Shown one piece after another: positions 43,981-57,066 of a stretch of DNA of 64,000 bases. The notes below the pieces were generated by a model. It did not search any database and was not told the origin of the DNA. It saw only the letters and a program-made list of their open reading frames with translations. The number at the start of each line of letters is the position of its first letter. Position 1 is the stretch's first letter. The translations under genes and the position numbers were made by a program. Origin of the DNA: Pagrus major (Eukaryota; Chordata; Actinopteri; Spariformes; Sparidae); the NCBI RefSeq assembly GCF_040436345.1, contig NC_133224.1, positions 7,432,741 to 7,496,740 on the forward strand, given 5' to 3'.

Positions 43981-46048
43981 CCTGAGCTAACAGTGTAGGG
44001 TCAACAGTGGGATGTTTGTGCGAGCGGGACTACAATGTGATGCAAAGATGCGTCTATAATTAATGAGGCGACTGTGACCTATTGTAGCTGCAGTTTCGAT
44101 GTAACGCGCTGTGACAGTTCTGATCTAAATCTGATACAAGGTGGTTATGGCTTCAGGGCTCGATCATAAATCAGATGAAACATCAGTAGCCATTAAGAAG
44201 CTATTAAACATTGATGAGACCAGGCAGCTGATGGTTGCGGTACTTGTGGTTCTGCTGTAGATGGATGTTTCCAATCCAGCGATCTCAAGGATAAGCTTCA
44301 CAGGCGGAGGCAGATCTCGTCCCAGTGAGCTACCGTTGAAAGTTATTTTTTGTCCGGATGCCAACAGCAGTGCAGGGTTTCAGTCCGTCCTTGTCCCACC
44401 AGCAGCTAAAAGACATAAAGATGAGAAACAAACTGAGTATGCAGAGATGCGAGTCCAAACATAGCTCTACACTTGTGCATGCAACACAGACAAAGGCAGC
44501 AGCTGTAACACCCTCTATACATGCACTCAGGGTTCAAAAGGCAAACGAGCGCTCCCTTTTTCTTTTCAGTCGACCATATGTGCACATGCTTGCAAATGCA
44601 TAGCGCAGGGATTAGTCACAATAGACACATCAGTGCTGCCTCTACTGTGTGATGCTGAATGTTTGCACAGTGTCAGTCAGAAAACCTATAAAAGTCAATG
44701 TTTAATCACACATTAACCGACCGGGTGGACGGCGGCTCTACGTGTGTGTTTGCGGTGTGTTTATGGCGCACACGGATTGTGGTTTTTCTGTGACTCTCGA
44801 CGCACAATGAAGGCAGCACGGGGCCCCACAACAAGGAAAAGCTCTCAGCGACTCTTTAATTAAGCAGAGCCGTGGAGGAGGAAGTGTAAACTGTCATTAG
44901 TGCACCGAAAGCTCTTGACAGAACTGGAGCTCGGTGAGGGGTTCATCTCGGGACGTCCGCCTTTGTAGTCCTCACAACACGAGAGGAGGCAGGTTTATTT
45001 TTAACACCGTCTCGTTTCTTTTTTACAACTCTCCACTTTCTAAGCTCAATGCTCTTCCTGTCTCGAGACAAGTCAGCCGCTGCAGCATCTGAAGAATTTG
45101 GCCTCTCATTGGCTCGAGTACACGGCAGCGTTACTGTTTCCACTGCTCACTGTGAACCACACCCATCATAGCTGAGTGAAAAAATGTTGCTGCTAACAGA
45201 GCCAGAGCACAGAACATGTAGCTCCAACAACAGGTTTCCCCTCCTGAAATGTACAGACTTGTTTTGCAATGACACTTTTACCACAGCTTCCACTGCTGCT
45301 ACCGTGAGAACCTACAACTACAGCTAACTCCCACTGCTAATGCTATGACTCAAGCCATCCTCAAGCCATAAAAAAATAACATAAAATGGCTCCAAACATC
45401 TCATCCAGCCGGCGTAATCCAGGTCTCCTGAAGTGCAGAGATCCAAGAAGGCAATATTTATAATGTCGCCAGACGAGGTGCGCGCTAACGCTTTTAGCTT
45501 AGCAGCTACAGAGAAGATTTCGGCTTAAAAAAGGATAAAAAATAACGTCTTTTCAAATCAATTACCTTTGTTTTCCCGCCATTTTTTCACAAAGTTCCCA
45601 TCTGCTTCAGTTGTTTCGAACTGCTGCGACACTGTTGCTCCAAAAATGTTTTGTGGACTGACTTTCCAATTCTAATTTTGGGTGAAATGATCCTTTAAGG
45701 CCAAACACTACTAACTACATCTGCTCTATTACTACTGTTACTACCCTTAAAATTAGCTCATCAGTAGCTCCTGTGCTAGCCGCGAAGCCCTGGTGCTTCA
45801 CAGCTCCCATGTGTGAGCCGCTAGATGTACAGCTAACCTAGCTAACGAGCTAGGCGGCCAATTCTTACATATTGCGCCTTTAACACGCTTATTACTGAAA
45901 CGCTGCAAAGTACAACCCGTTCCACCAACATCCGGATGATTTGGTGGTGTTTTTGTATCTCCGCTGCGTGTTATCTGTGCCCAATCTGCCCCGCGTGAGC
46001 TCGGTCTGCCGATAATGAATATTTCATTTCCTCCCTTACATACCCCCA

Positions 46049-46049
<1 letters not shown>

Positions 46050-46093
<44 letters not shown>
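46050..46093. repeat. (CA)n microsatellite
   Basis: An uninterrupted CA run of about 44 bases. Confidence 0.95.
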
Positions 46094-46094
<1 letters not shown>

Positions 46095-46239
46095 CCTCCT
46101 GCTCCACCTCAGTGCAGGTGGTGACATCTATGAGAAATGACAAGCAGCAGACTTCATGTCCAGACACATGAGGAAAAGCCTGCAGGCTATTTCACCAACT
46201 GCGGCAGCAAAAGTCTCGACAACACGGACAAATACTCTG

Positions 46240-46478
46240 CATCCAAACCATGGCACTGTTTGTTTTTATTGTTTTCATGACTGAATAAACAAACTGACCT
46301 TAAGGGACAACACAGTTTCATACATGTGGCGGACCCTGCCACCTTCCTAGCTTCAATCAGTGTTCTGGGGACCTTATTTTCATTTATTCACTCGTGGAAA
46401 CAAATAAATACTCCTGAGTTTGTTTAATATCGCAAACATTACAATCTCTTCTCCAAAACTGCACAGTGCTCCTTTAAT
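46240..46478 (+). mobile_element. Non-autonomous repeat, family A copy 3
   Basis: It contains the core GTGGCGGACCCTGCCACC at about 46326-46343, and ends with CTGCACAGTGCTCCTTTAA, the inverted terminal motif of the family. Confidence 0.7.
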
Positions 46479-47473
46479 GACTCCAACAAGGCAATAATTT
46501 GAGGCTGTGACGAATCAACCACATGCAGCAAACATCTACTGAAGAAGTGGTGAGGTTACATGCATGTTATGTTATTATTAGCTGTTATTATGCAGTTTGA
46601 GAAAAGGTGTGGGTCATGTGGAAAAATGTGCAGCAGCTGCACTGTAAGGAGACAAAGGTGAGGGGTCACACAAGGATTTTTGAAATCAATACACATCAGT
46701 ATACAGTGTGTCTGGTGGTTTCCTTCTCACGACACAGACATGCTGTAATACAGACATGCTGACTGGAAGCAATGCCTGTGGGTGTGCGAGGTCCAGCGTT
46801 TGCGCTATGAGTAAGCGTCCCTCCCTCCTCTGGTGTATTTCTGCATGCAGGGTTCATATTGCAAACACCGCGGAGTGAAACATCCGAAGTGTCCGTGCGT
46901 TAAACGGAGGAAAATAGACCCGCAGGGGAAACCAGACGCGCACTGTGTCCACTGGGGGAAAAAGAAGCGCTGACTCTCGGAGGGATCTTAATCAAAATGT
47001 GGGATGAGGATGAACACTTGTGGTACTCTGAGTGCTTTAATTAAAGTGAGTGTGAAGTCGATTTTGACGCGTGTCCTGGCGTTTACGCACAGATGGACAT
47101 GTGGCTCACTCAGGTAAGCGTGCAGTCCTGGTGGTAGGTGTGGTCCCTGAGACGGGAAACACTTTCCAGCTGTCAAACTGCAACTTTCTTCGAGTTGAGC
47201 AACGCAAACAGCTGGGCGACCCGTTTCGTCTCATCAGAGAGAGAATCAGTGCGCGGCGAGCGGGCAGATTTCACGCACAGAACCGCGCAACATTGGCGGA
47301 TTTCACGCTGTCGTGCTGCCCTGAAAGTTGTGAGAGACTTATGCAATGACTTTCCTCTACATGTTCACAAACCCATGTAAAAAAAAAAAGTTCAAGCCAG
47401 GATGTCAGAGGCATTTTAAAATAAAGCGCACACCTTTTCAACTAAAGTGCTGATGAAGGAATTGTATATTTAC

Positions 47474-47570
47474 CTTGCCGGGTGTTTCCTGTAAAAGGCA
47501 GCTATAAAGACATTCAGTGTGCTGCTTGAGTTTCTCGTTTCCCTTCCATGTTGAGTGCAGCTCCGTCCCT
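47474..47570 (-). other. Candidate untranslated first exon of capn1
   Basis: On the minus strand the segment ends at a strong donor, CGGCAAG then GTAAAT (intron from 47473). Upstream are a TATA-like ATTATAAG at about 47590-47598 and a perfect NRF1-type site TGCGCAGGCGCA at 47649-47660. The presumed leader contains a short upstream frame of 11 codons plus stop (47549 down to 47514). This is inference; no transcript evidence is available here. Confidence 0.35.
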
Positions 47571-47690
47571 CCCCTGCTCCCTAGCAGCGCTTATAATTTA
47601 GAAACGCCCTGCTGCCTCCGCTGTGGAGCTAATGCGCCCCCTGCACAGTGCGCCTGCGCAAAGCCCGCTGGTCATAAACCACACTACAGT
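47571..47690 (-). promoter_or_regulatory. Candidate capn1 promoter
   Basis: A CpG-richer block with the NRF1-type palindrome TGCGCAGGCGCA at 47649-47660 and a TATA-like element about 55 bases downstream of it on the minus strand. It lies upstream of the calpain coding region in the right orientation and diverges from sf3b2. Confidence 0.35.
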
Positions 47691-47819
47691 ACACACACAG
47701 AGACACACAAAAACACACACTGTGCTTTAATGTGGCTGTAGATTGATGAACAATAGTGAAAATAGTCGAAATTATGAGATACACCAATCATAGTTAGGAC
47801 ATAAGCAGGATGATTTATC

Positions 47820-48395
47820 TCATTTATTTCCACTTTCTGTCCAATAATTATGACTTTTAATCTATTTCTTTTCATTCTAATATTTCCTTTTATTCATAAT
47901 TTTGATTTTTAAGATCATAATTATAACCTTTTATCTCATAATTATGACTTTGTATCTCTTCATTTTGATTTTTATCTCAAAATTTTGACTTTCTAGCACA
48001 TAATTATGACTTTTAACTCTAAATTTCGACTTTATATCCCATAACTGTGATTTTATCTCATAATTACTACTTTTTCCTCATAATTTCGACGGTCTATCTC
48101 AAAATTGTGACTTTGTATCTCATAACTTAGCCTTTTATCTCTATCTATTATTACCATGTTATATCATTATTCTTATTATTAAACTTCTTTTTAACTTTTT
48201 AACTGAAATGGGCCTCCATACATTTTAGATACATTGCAGGGAATTATGTCGGCATTAGATACAGTCTTAACAGTAAATATGTTTCCATAATATCGTGCAT
48301 TACATAGACTTCTTCTGGCTTTATATCTCATAATTCCAACTTTCTACACCATAATTATGACTTTTTATCTCTTAATTATGATTTTCCTGTATTTT
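47820..48395. repeat. AT-rich minisatellite, about 22-bp unit
   Basis: Units close to ATCTCATAATTATGACTTTT recur many times at about 47820-48165 and again at 48315-48395, with a less repetitive stretch between. It separates the presumed divergent capn1 and sf3b2 promoters. Confidence 0.85.
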
Positions 48396-48539
48396 TTTAT
48401 TTGATTAAGTTCATTTTTGCAAAACAAATCTATGCCCTACGAAACTTTAATTCTTAAATTAATATATATATATTTATTTATTATACCAACCGATAAATAA
48501 AGCAGGAAACAGGGAGTGAACACTGACATCTACAGCCTG

Positions 48540-48684
48540 TAACTAGTAAATGCGATGTTCCTCCTTTCGGACTTCATGTCCCAGCAGGGAGTGCGGCACG
48601 GTCCTTCCCGTCATGCCTTGCGCCTGCTCTACGCTGCTCGCGTGTCTTCCGCCGCCGCCGTTGTTCCATTGAGAGAAGCACAAC
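48540..48684 (+). promoter_or_regulatory. sf3b2 proximal promoter and 5' leader
   Basis: A CpG-rich segment directly upstream of the sf3b2 ATG at 48685, with no TATA box but pyrimidine-rich starts such as CCTCCTTTCGG near 48560. This fits a housekeeping promoter. The exact transcription start is not determined. Confidence 0.5.
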
Positions 48685-51600
48685 ATGGCATCCGACGGAC
48701 CACCGGGCACCGACTCCCTCCCGTCCGATTTAGGCAGTGCTATCGCGGCGCTGAACACATGGAGCCACCCGGAGCTTCAGTCCAAGCTGGCGGAGCTGGG
48801 AGCGCCCACGATGGGTAAGAAAAGACCGGGAAAGACGGAGAGCGCCCTGGAAGAAGGGCTGTGTTTAGCTAACAGCGGCTAGCATTTTGGCTAGCTAGCG
48901 AAACGCAACACCTCCGTTTCAGTGAGCAAAAGCTAGGCCTGCTGTGTGTTTACATGACTGGAAACGCATTTAAAGTATCTAGTTATGTAAGAAATGTAGC
49001 AGCACAGTGTTCCGAAAACAACAAGTAGGGACAATTGATAAGAAGGCTACGCAGTGAGGCTAATCCCATTGATTTAGCTTGCAGGCTAACTTCACTAATG
49101 GCTCATGTAAGCAGTTGTCAGAGTCAACGTTAGCTAACTTTCCTGGTAGTCCTTCAAGTGTCAATGATAGCTTAATTCATGTGACAAAAACAGCACACTT
49201 TCTTAAGTTTACGTGCATTTTTATATCAAGACTATTAACATAAAAGTCTGCATTTCTTCGTTTTAATTACGTTTTTTATCTTTCTTCAGGTCCCAGAGAG
49301 GAGCTGATTGACAGACTGAAGGGCTACATGATTCAGGTAAATGTGCCTTTTAGTTTTAACCATGCAACAGTCACTCACATGTGTTGGTGTTCAGTCTTTG
49401 CACTTGTTAGGAAAGTCACATTCTGCATGGATTTACACTCAGCAGCCCTCCTGTTAAACTACCACATAGCTCCATATGTGTGGACGCCTTTCACTCATTT
49501 GTGTCATTGTCTCTGCAGACTGGGATCCTCCTCAGCAAGCCTAATGATGACAAACCAATGGGCTCGCAGGTAAATGTCACATATGCCATTTTCTCGCATC
49601 CTGTGTCACACCTAGATTTGTTTATATGTGGAAATACAGTTTTAGAGTGCCGTTAATTACGCGTACTCCTGTTAGGCTGCCCAGTTTTGCACTAAAAACA
49701 TACTGGAATCTTTTATTGCACCACAGTGACAAAACAAACAATTAAAGAATCTGAAATGAGCTAATCAGAAGGACCTCCTGCTCAAATAAAGGATAAATAA
49801 ATGGTGGTAACCTCATCTGATTTCAAATTCCTGCTATTTGTCAAAAAAAGTAATGAAAGACATATTTTAATTTATCTTGCACTTCATGATTAAACTGCTT
49901 ACAACTGTACAGTAAATGCTAGTTTCACATGAAGACAACATCAAATTCTTGTTTTTGTTATTAAATGAATGTATGCAGCCTCACTTCACACCCTCAACCC
50001 TCTGATTCTCCTCTCCTCTGCAGGTGCCGGGTATGCCTCCCATGCCCCCGATGCCCATGCCGCCCATGCCTCCTGGTATGGGCATGCTCCAGGCTATGAC
50101 CATGATGCCTGGAGGGCCCCCTCCACCCGGTATCCACATGGGCATGGAGCCCCCAGGTCTGCCCCCTCCAGGCCTGTCGCAGGATGATCAGCTGAAGATG
50201 GCTCAGCAGAGAGCAGCCATGGTGTTACAGCAGGAGGAGAGAGCCAAGCAGCAGGTCAGGGCGGCAACTGTGTGGTCCACCTGTTGCACTCAGCTTAGCT
50301 TATGAAACACAAACTTAACACTGAGATGTAATCAGTATGTGAGAGGGTAAGTTTATTAAAACATAAGAGAGGTCGTTAAAACATCTTTCCTCAAAGCGAG
50401 AAACACAAAATACAGAAACGAGCTGAAAGATCTGCTTCTGCAATCTCAATATAAAAAATCGGTAGCAACAACTTCCACCCTTATAGGAGACAACTGGCAA
50501 ATCAAATTTAGAGAAATGCAACAAAAACTTTGAATTAAAATTAGTTGCTTTTCGTCATGAACTGTGCATGCATGTGTGTGTATCACAGGGCGATTCAAGA
50601 GTCATGGATGAACATGATCTCCTGGAGCAACAGAAGAGGGTGAGAAAATAAAGATAGTTCAGTTAAATAGATTAATAAACAAAAAATATCCTAGGACATT
50701 TTTATTTTATTTTTTTGCGTTTACAATTCACTTTTATTTCACTTAATCAGCACCCAAAAGATTTTAGTATAGCTTTAAAATAATCCCCTCACTAGGGCAT
50801 CTTTTTTTTCTTACATCCTCGATCGTACTCTTTTCTTTAGCCGTGTATTTAACTCCCGCCTCCTCTCTTCTTGTGCACCAGGCTGCAGTTCTGATGGAAC
50901 AGGAGCGTCAGCAGGAGATGGCTAAGATGGGGGGGCCCCGAGGCATGCCCACCGTCACTGCACTCAGAGGTATGTTGGCGATGTACTTTTTGTGGTTTCA
51001 TTTAAGCTTTGAGGGAGGGTTTCAAGTCTCCGGTTGCATATATATTACATATATTTTTTTTTTTTTCAGGTATGGATTCTCGCGCGCCGCTGCCTCCTGG
51101 TGTCAGTATGATGCCGACCCAGAAACAGAGAGTGCCACCTCCTCCAGGAGAAGATATCAGAGAGGTAGACACAGTTTTTTTCTTGTATGTGTTATAAGTT
51201 GTTTGGCAAAAACTTGTTTAATTGTGGTTCTTGCAGAAATTTTGGGAGAGGTTTCTTCTTATTTTCCTTTGAAACACCTGCTGCCCAATCACAAAAGTGA
51301 GCACAGTGTGTGTATTTTTTATAATGAAAGCCCAACTAATGATGAGGTTTAGACCTAACTTTGTCCTCTTTGGAAAAAAAAGTATTAATGCTGCCATCCA
51401 TTGCTGTCAAAAGTCAATATTTCCGAGCCGGTGTGCTAAGAGATGGGTTGGCTTAGCTTTAAAATCAATGTGGGTCATGATTGTTTGTCTTCAGGGACTT
51501 GGATCTCTTACTGATTCAAAGGAGAATACCATGTGCTAATTATTCACAAGCGTTTCTTTGCTTCCATTGCAGTCCTGGCAGAGCGAGGAGGTGAGCGTCA

Positions 51601-54600
51601 GTGGGCCGAAGATCCCTCAAGCTTTGGAGAAGATCCTCCAGCTGAAGGAGATCAGACAGGAGCAGCTCACCGACCCCGCAGGTCAGTACGGCTGCATCTT
51701 TTCTGAAACAGAACACTAGTTTTAACAGTTACAGCTGCTCTAAATGTTGAAGAAGATGAATAACAATCGTGGTAGCATCCAGGTCTTTAATGCGATTCGT
51801 CTGTTTCTGTTTATTTTCTTTTAAGAAGAGGAGGAAGATGATGAGGAGGGAGCAGAGATGAACTCGTCTGCACCGGTGATGTCTGAGACAGAGGATGATG
51901 ACAGCCAGATATCTAAGAAGGATGTAAGTCTTGTCTCACACCGTCTCGTTAATACTAAGCAGCTGTAAGACACAGCATCACACGTCTGTGCTCGTTATAT
52001 TTCAGTTGGTGTTGTAGCGTGTCATACTGGTTGTATTATGGTAATTCAGAGGCAAGTTCACTGAGCGCCTGAGAAATCCAGCAAAAAAATCATTTGGGAT
52101 ATTTAAGTGGTATCTAAACTAACACAGTCGCGACCGTCCAAGAAAGGCCTTGCGATTGTTCAGCCTGTGTTGTTATCCCAGGATTAACAAGTGCTTAGCA
52201 TGATGTAATACATAAAGGGACATTTTCTCACAAATGTATGTTTTTAATGCATATTTTAAAGTTTTTTTATCTCTAATTTTTGAATTCAGAAAAACCGCAG
52301 ACGCAGAAACCGCAAGAAGAAGAGCAAGCAGAAGCGAGCTCAGGAGAAGAAGGAGCAGGCGGAGCAGCAGCAGAAGAAGGAGGGTGATGACAAAGAGAAG
52401 GAGAAGGAGAAAGACAAGGACAAAGACAAGGACAAAGAGAAGGAGAAGGAGTCCGAGGTGGAGATCGAGTACATCACAGAGGAGCCTGAGATCTACGACC
52501 CCAACTACATCTTCTTCAAGAGGATCTTTGAGGCGTTCAAGGTGACTGCAGAACACTGTTGACTCATTCTAATGTTTATTTTTGTTGCTCTCGGGTGTAT
52601 TATTGCGTTTGCTTGTATTTTGCTATAATGCAGCCCTCCCTTTTCTTTTCTAGCTGACCGATGACGTGAAGAAAGAGAAGGAGAAGGAGCCCGAGAAGGC
52701 AGAGAAGCAGGAGACAGCCGTGCTGCGGAAAAAGGGATTTGAGGACGAGAGGAAAGACAGCGACGACAGCGATGAGGTTTGAATCCTTCCATCTGTTCGG
52801 AAAACGAAACACAATGAGCTAAATCCTCTTTGTAAAATGTAAAACTTTTTTTTTGATGTACAGGACATGAGACCAGATGTACCTAAACTCTCAAAGAAGA
52901 AGCTGAGGAGGATGAACAGGCTGACGGTGGCTGAACTCAAACAGGTACATTAAAAACAGATGGGCAATATTACTTTAAAGACTTTCAGTACTTTTAGTAA
53001 CTTTATATGTCTTTTCTCTGTGCTCCAGCTGGTGGCTCGTCCAGATGTGGTGGAGATGCACGATGTGACGGCCCAGGAGCCCAAGCTGCTGGTCCACCTG
53101 AAGGCCACCAGGAACACGGTGCCGGTGCCCCGCCACTGGTGCTTCAAAAGGAAATACCTGCAGGGCAAGAGAGGTATAGAGAAGCCTCCGTTTGAGCTGC
53201 CCGAGTTCATCAAGAAGACGGGAATCCAGGAGATGAGGGAGGCCCTGCAGGAGAAGGTGCGTTACCTCACTGATGTTGCTCATTATCCAAAACGAGCTGT
53301 GAAATTTAGACATGACTTTTTCATTTCTTTATTCTTTCTGTTCACAGGAGGACGCCAAAACCATGAAAACCAAAATGAGGGAGAAGGTTCGACCCAAGAT
53401 GGGCAAGATCGACATCGACTACCAGAAGCTGCACGACGCCTTCTTCAAATGGCAGATCAAGCCCAAACTCACCATCCACGGAGACCTTTACTACGAGGTA
53501 CTGGAGCACGTTTCGTTCAGTAAAATCCTCTTCATATCCTGCTGGGAGAAGCTGTTAGATTTTAACAGTTGTATTAGACTGATCTTTAAACCTACAACTG
53601 AACTTAATACTGTCTTTTTAACTTTCAGTACATAATGATGCTTTAGGCCAAAATTGACCTGTTTGTGTCTCTGCAGGGAAAAGAGTTTGAAACTCGTCTG
53701 AAGGAGAAGAAGCCGGGTGATCTGTCTGATGAGCTGCGCATCGCTCTGGGCATGCCCGTTGGACCTGTAAGATCCACTAACATCATCATTCTTTGTCAAT
53801 TCACTGAGCAAAAAACGATAAACCTCAACTAAAGCAGGAAAAGAAAATGTTAAGCTGGCAAAGAAGTGAAATTAAGTGTACTTTCTCTTGAAGTAATGAA
53901 TAAAAGGTATGTCTTGAGTAGCATGAAGTGCCAAAAATATGCTCTATTCATGTCTGCTACAGTTTTATTGTTTTGTCATCCCTGCTGTTGTGTCACTCTC
54001 CTTGTCACTGCTGTTAAATGTCTGATTGCACATGCTGTTAGAGCAGCTCTCCTGTAAGAGGAGATGAGACTTGTTTATTCACTATTGCAGTACCAAAGAC
54101 AGGAACCCGACAGCTGAGATAATGACGGTTATAACAAGATTCACCTCGTTCCTGTTTTGTTTTTCTAACTAGCTGCAGGCAACAACAGTTGACATGGATA
54201 AATGGATGTCGGAACATATTTTTAGCTCGAATAATCCCTCAGAGAATTAACCCAGAATTCCAGAAAGGATCCAAATAGAATAGCTTCTTTTTCTCCAGCT
54301 TTAAAACATGTTGTGAGGAAACAGCGCGGGTCAGTGAGCTGACAGTATTCGTGTCTCTTCTTCCCCAGAACGCCCACAAGGTGCCTCCTCCCTGGCTGAT
54401 CGCCATGCAGAGGTACGGCCCCCCTCCCTCCTACCCCAACCTCAAGATCCCTGGACTCAACTCCCCCATCCCTGAGGTAAGACGACGTTTTATTTTGTCC
54501 ATAGAACAAGAATCCAATTTCAATGTAATTTCAGAACAACAGTGATGATGTATCGCTGTGTCAGTGTGTTCATTTTTTCTTGTTCCTCTCCCTGTTAGAA

Positions 54601-57066
54601 CTGTACGTTTGGTTATCACGCCGGAGGCTGGGGGAAGCCGCCAGTAGATGAAATGGGCAAACCTCTTTACGGTGATGTGTTCGGGACCAATGCTGCAGAC
54701 TTCCAGGTCAGGACTACACACACGCACACACATTACATACTTGGTTCATGTGGGTTCTTTGCAGAAACTGTAAATCTTATGTTACATGAAAGATCTGCGT
54801 CCACTGCATGGAAAGGTCTGGGAATTTATACAAAACATGACCCCCCCCCCCCATTTTCTTTTTTCTTTATTTTTCTCCAACTTTTCTCTTTCTTCTTTCC
54901 CCTTACTTGTTCTCACTTTGTTAGTTACTTATTTAAGCTGCACCCTCTCTAAACATGCTGGTAAGGAGAGTTCTGTTGTGCTTTTTCGCCGTAGAAGTAC
55001 TTAAGAAATCTGTCCACGACGATCTGAGAGCGACACCGTTTTTACCATACACATCATACAATTTTCTTCAGAGGTCCTGTAACAAACGGAAAATGCATTC
55101 TAATGAGGACACCCAGATTGTTCATAGCTCGGCTGATGGTTGAATGTGTCTGTTTGTCTCCATCAGGCCAAAGCGGAGGAGGAGGAGGTGGACCACACAC
55201 CGTGGGGAGAGCTGGAGCCTTCAGACGAGGAGTCGTCAGAGGAAGAGGAGGAGGAGGAGAGCGATGAGGAGAAACCAGACGAAACTGGATTCTTCACACC
55301 AGCAGACAGGTATTTGACATGCAAATTAATTCAGGAAGTTAAAATAATAAGAATGCATTTCAAAATAAAAGGAGATACATTTCTTTAAGTTTTCTAATCG
55401 GGCCGTTAAAATCACATTTTTTGCAATGAGCTGCAGGTTAAATGTTGTCGTTATGTTCTCATCACTGCAGAGACACACAGACTAATGACATTACCATAAA
55501 TAATCATCATAAATTATCATTTAATTATAAGACAAACTTTCAGATTAAAGCACCAGGGTTCATCCGTGTCACTTGCTCGCTTTCAGTGCATCCATACTTT
55601 AGGAAGTTACGTAATATTCACAGAAGCACGCAGAGATGGCTTCATGGTGATGGACACGCATGGATAAACTCATCATATCCTGTATGTCGTTTTGTGTGTT
55701 TCAGTGGGCTGATCACGCCCGGAGGCTTCTCATCAGTACCCGCCGGCATGGAGACCCCCGAGCTGATCGAGCTGAGGAAGAAGAAAATCGAGGAGGCCAT
55801 GGACGGGTGAGCATCGTTCTGTCACATTGTCACAGCAGTGCTGCTGTTTTAATTTCCATTAACTCCCACAGCAGCGCGCCTGCTGTTTTGGTGCGCAGCA
55901 CGCTAGAAACAGAGAGAATCTGACATTTCATTTTCAGTTAACGGCTTTATTGAAGGAGCTTACAGTATGAAAAGAAAAACATTTGTGCAACATTTACAGG
56001 AACAAAACAAGACATTTGAGGACGTTGCCTGATCAACATTTTTGACCATTTTCTTCCATCTTTATAGACCAACAACTAATCGATAAAATAATAGATTAAT
56101 CGACAGTGGAAGTCCTCTAAGTGTCTGTATGAGTTAGCAGTTAATGTCAATGCTGGAAGTGATCCGCAGCCACATTAGTCTGTAATCAAACATTCAGAGA
56201 TATTGGCCTGTTTTAGAGATATAATACATAATGAGTAATGACTTATATATATAATCTAAAATGCTTTGTTGATGACTTCTCAGAAATGAGACGCCTCAGC
56301 TGTTCACGGTGCTTCCAGAGAGACGAACTGGCCCCGTAGGAGCAGCCATGATGGCCTCAACACACATCTACGACGTGTCAGGGGTAAGAGCTGGAGATGA
56401 GATATGTTTGTGTCTCTAACTTAAATAAAAATGCTTCAGTGTCTCTGTAACCATGACTTAAATCTCTTCCTTCCTCTTGTTTTCCCCTCTTTGCCATCTT
56501 CAGGCCATGGCCGGTCGTAAGGCGGGCGGAGGCCAGGAGTCGCAGGGCGTTGAGGTGGCCCTGGCTCCCGAGGAGCTGGAGCTCGACCCCATGGCCATGA
56601 CGCAGAAGTACGAGGAGCACGTCAGGGAACAGCAGGCCCAGGTGGAGAAGGAGGACTTCAGCGACATGGTGGCTGAGCACGCTGCCAAACAGAAGGTACA
56701 GGAACATAGATCAAATAAATTATTGTACTTATTTTCTGTTATTGATTCCTAATTAATGAAACACACAGGTTTTAATGTATCAGTCAGTTTTGCAAAGCTA
56801 TTCAGGGTTAGTATGCACAGTATGTAGGAAAGGAAAACGTGACTCTACAAGTGTATTTTTTACAAACTAAACGAAAGCAGTAGGCTGTTAATGCAGTGTG
56901 GTTGTACAGCCTGTTCAGTTTTTGTTTTTGTGGTGACATTTGATTATTAATAGCCTCTCTTTCTCCCCCTCTCTGCTTGCTTTTCACCGTACAGCAAAAG
57001 AAGAGGAAGGCCCAGCCACAGGACACACGAGGCGGTGCCAAGAAATACAAAGAGTTCAAGTTCTAG
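48685..57066 (+). CDS. sf3b2: Splicing factor 3b subunit 2 (SF3B145/SAP145), complete
   Basis: Subunit of the SF3b complex of U2 snRNP; helps anchor U2 at the branch site in the nucleus and partners SF3B4. Coding exons: 48685-48814, 49290-49336, 49519-49569, 50024-50254, 50589-50639, 50882-50969, 51070-51164, 51573-51681, 51826-51923, 52290-52541, 52654-52776, 52864-52944, 53029-53256, 53348-53497, 53677-53766, 54369-54476, 54599-54706, 55167-55309, 55705-55806, 56284-56383, 56504-56695, 56995-57066. All joins keep frame: 2649 nt, 882 aa (human 895). Order: SAP-like region about 27-60; Met/Pro-rich exon 4 (77-153); Lys/Glu/Asp mixed-charge tract about 301-355; DUF382-type core about 430-578; PSP-type region about 609-680 (HKVPPPWLIAMQRYGPPPSY); acidic stretch about 695-715; C-terminus KKYKEFKF. 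The exon 11 donor is the weak GTTTGA. Identity is near certain from 426 onward. Confidence 0.97.
53767..54368 (+). other. sf3b2 intron 15
   Basis: The longest sf3b2 introns (this one, and those at 48815-49288, 54707-55166, 55310-55704, 55807-56283 and others) hold AT-rich sequence, short poly-C at about 54841-54852, and no visible second gene. I looked for C/D snoRNA boxes and saw no convincing pair. Confidence 0.5.

Larger units (their letters stand above)
43982..47473 (-). other. Presumed first calpain intron with repeats
   Basis: A splice acceptor (TTAGCTCAG) ends one base before the calpain ATG, so the 5' leader is probably split. This interval would be the intron. It contains a partial family D copy (about 45590-45700), GCTAGC-type repeat (45700-45885), a (CA)n run (46050-46093) and family A copy 3. 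An alternative is an unspliced leader just upstream of 43980. Confidence 0.45.

Noticed and set aside
47071-47349. 92-codon plus-strand frame between capn1 and sf3b2
   Set aside because: It is in a mildly CpG-rich non-coding stretch, has no recognisable domain or exon boundaries, and would lie inside the presumed first calpain intron.
48815-56994. Intron-encoded C/D-box snoRNAs in sf3b2
   Set aside because: GTGATGATG near 54541 resembles a C box but no matching D box and terminal stem could be paired.
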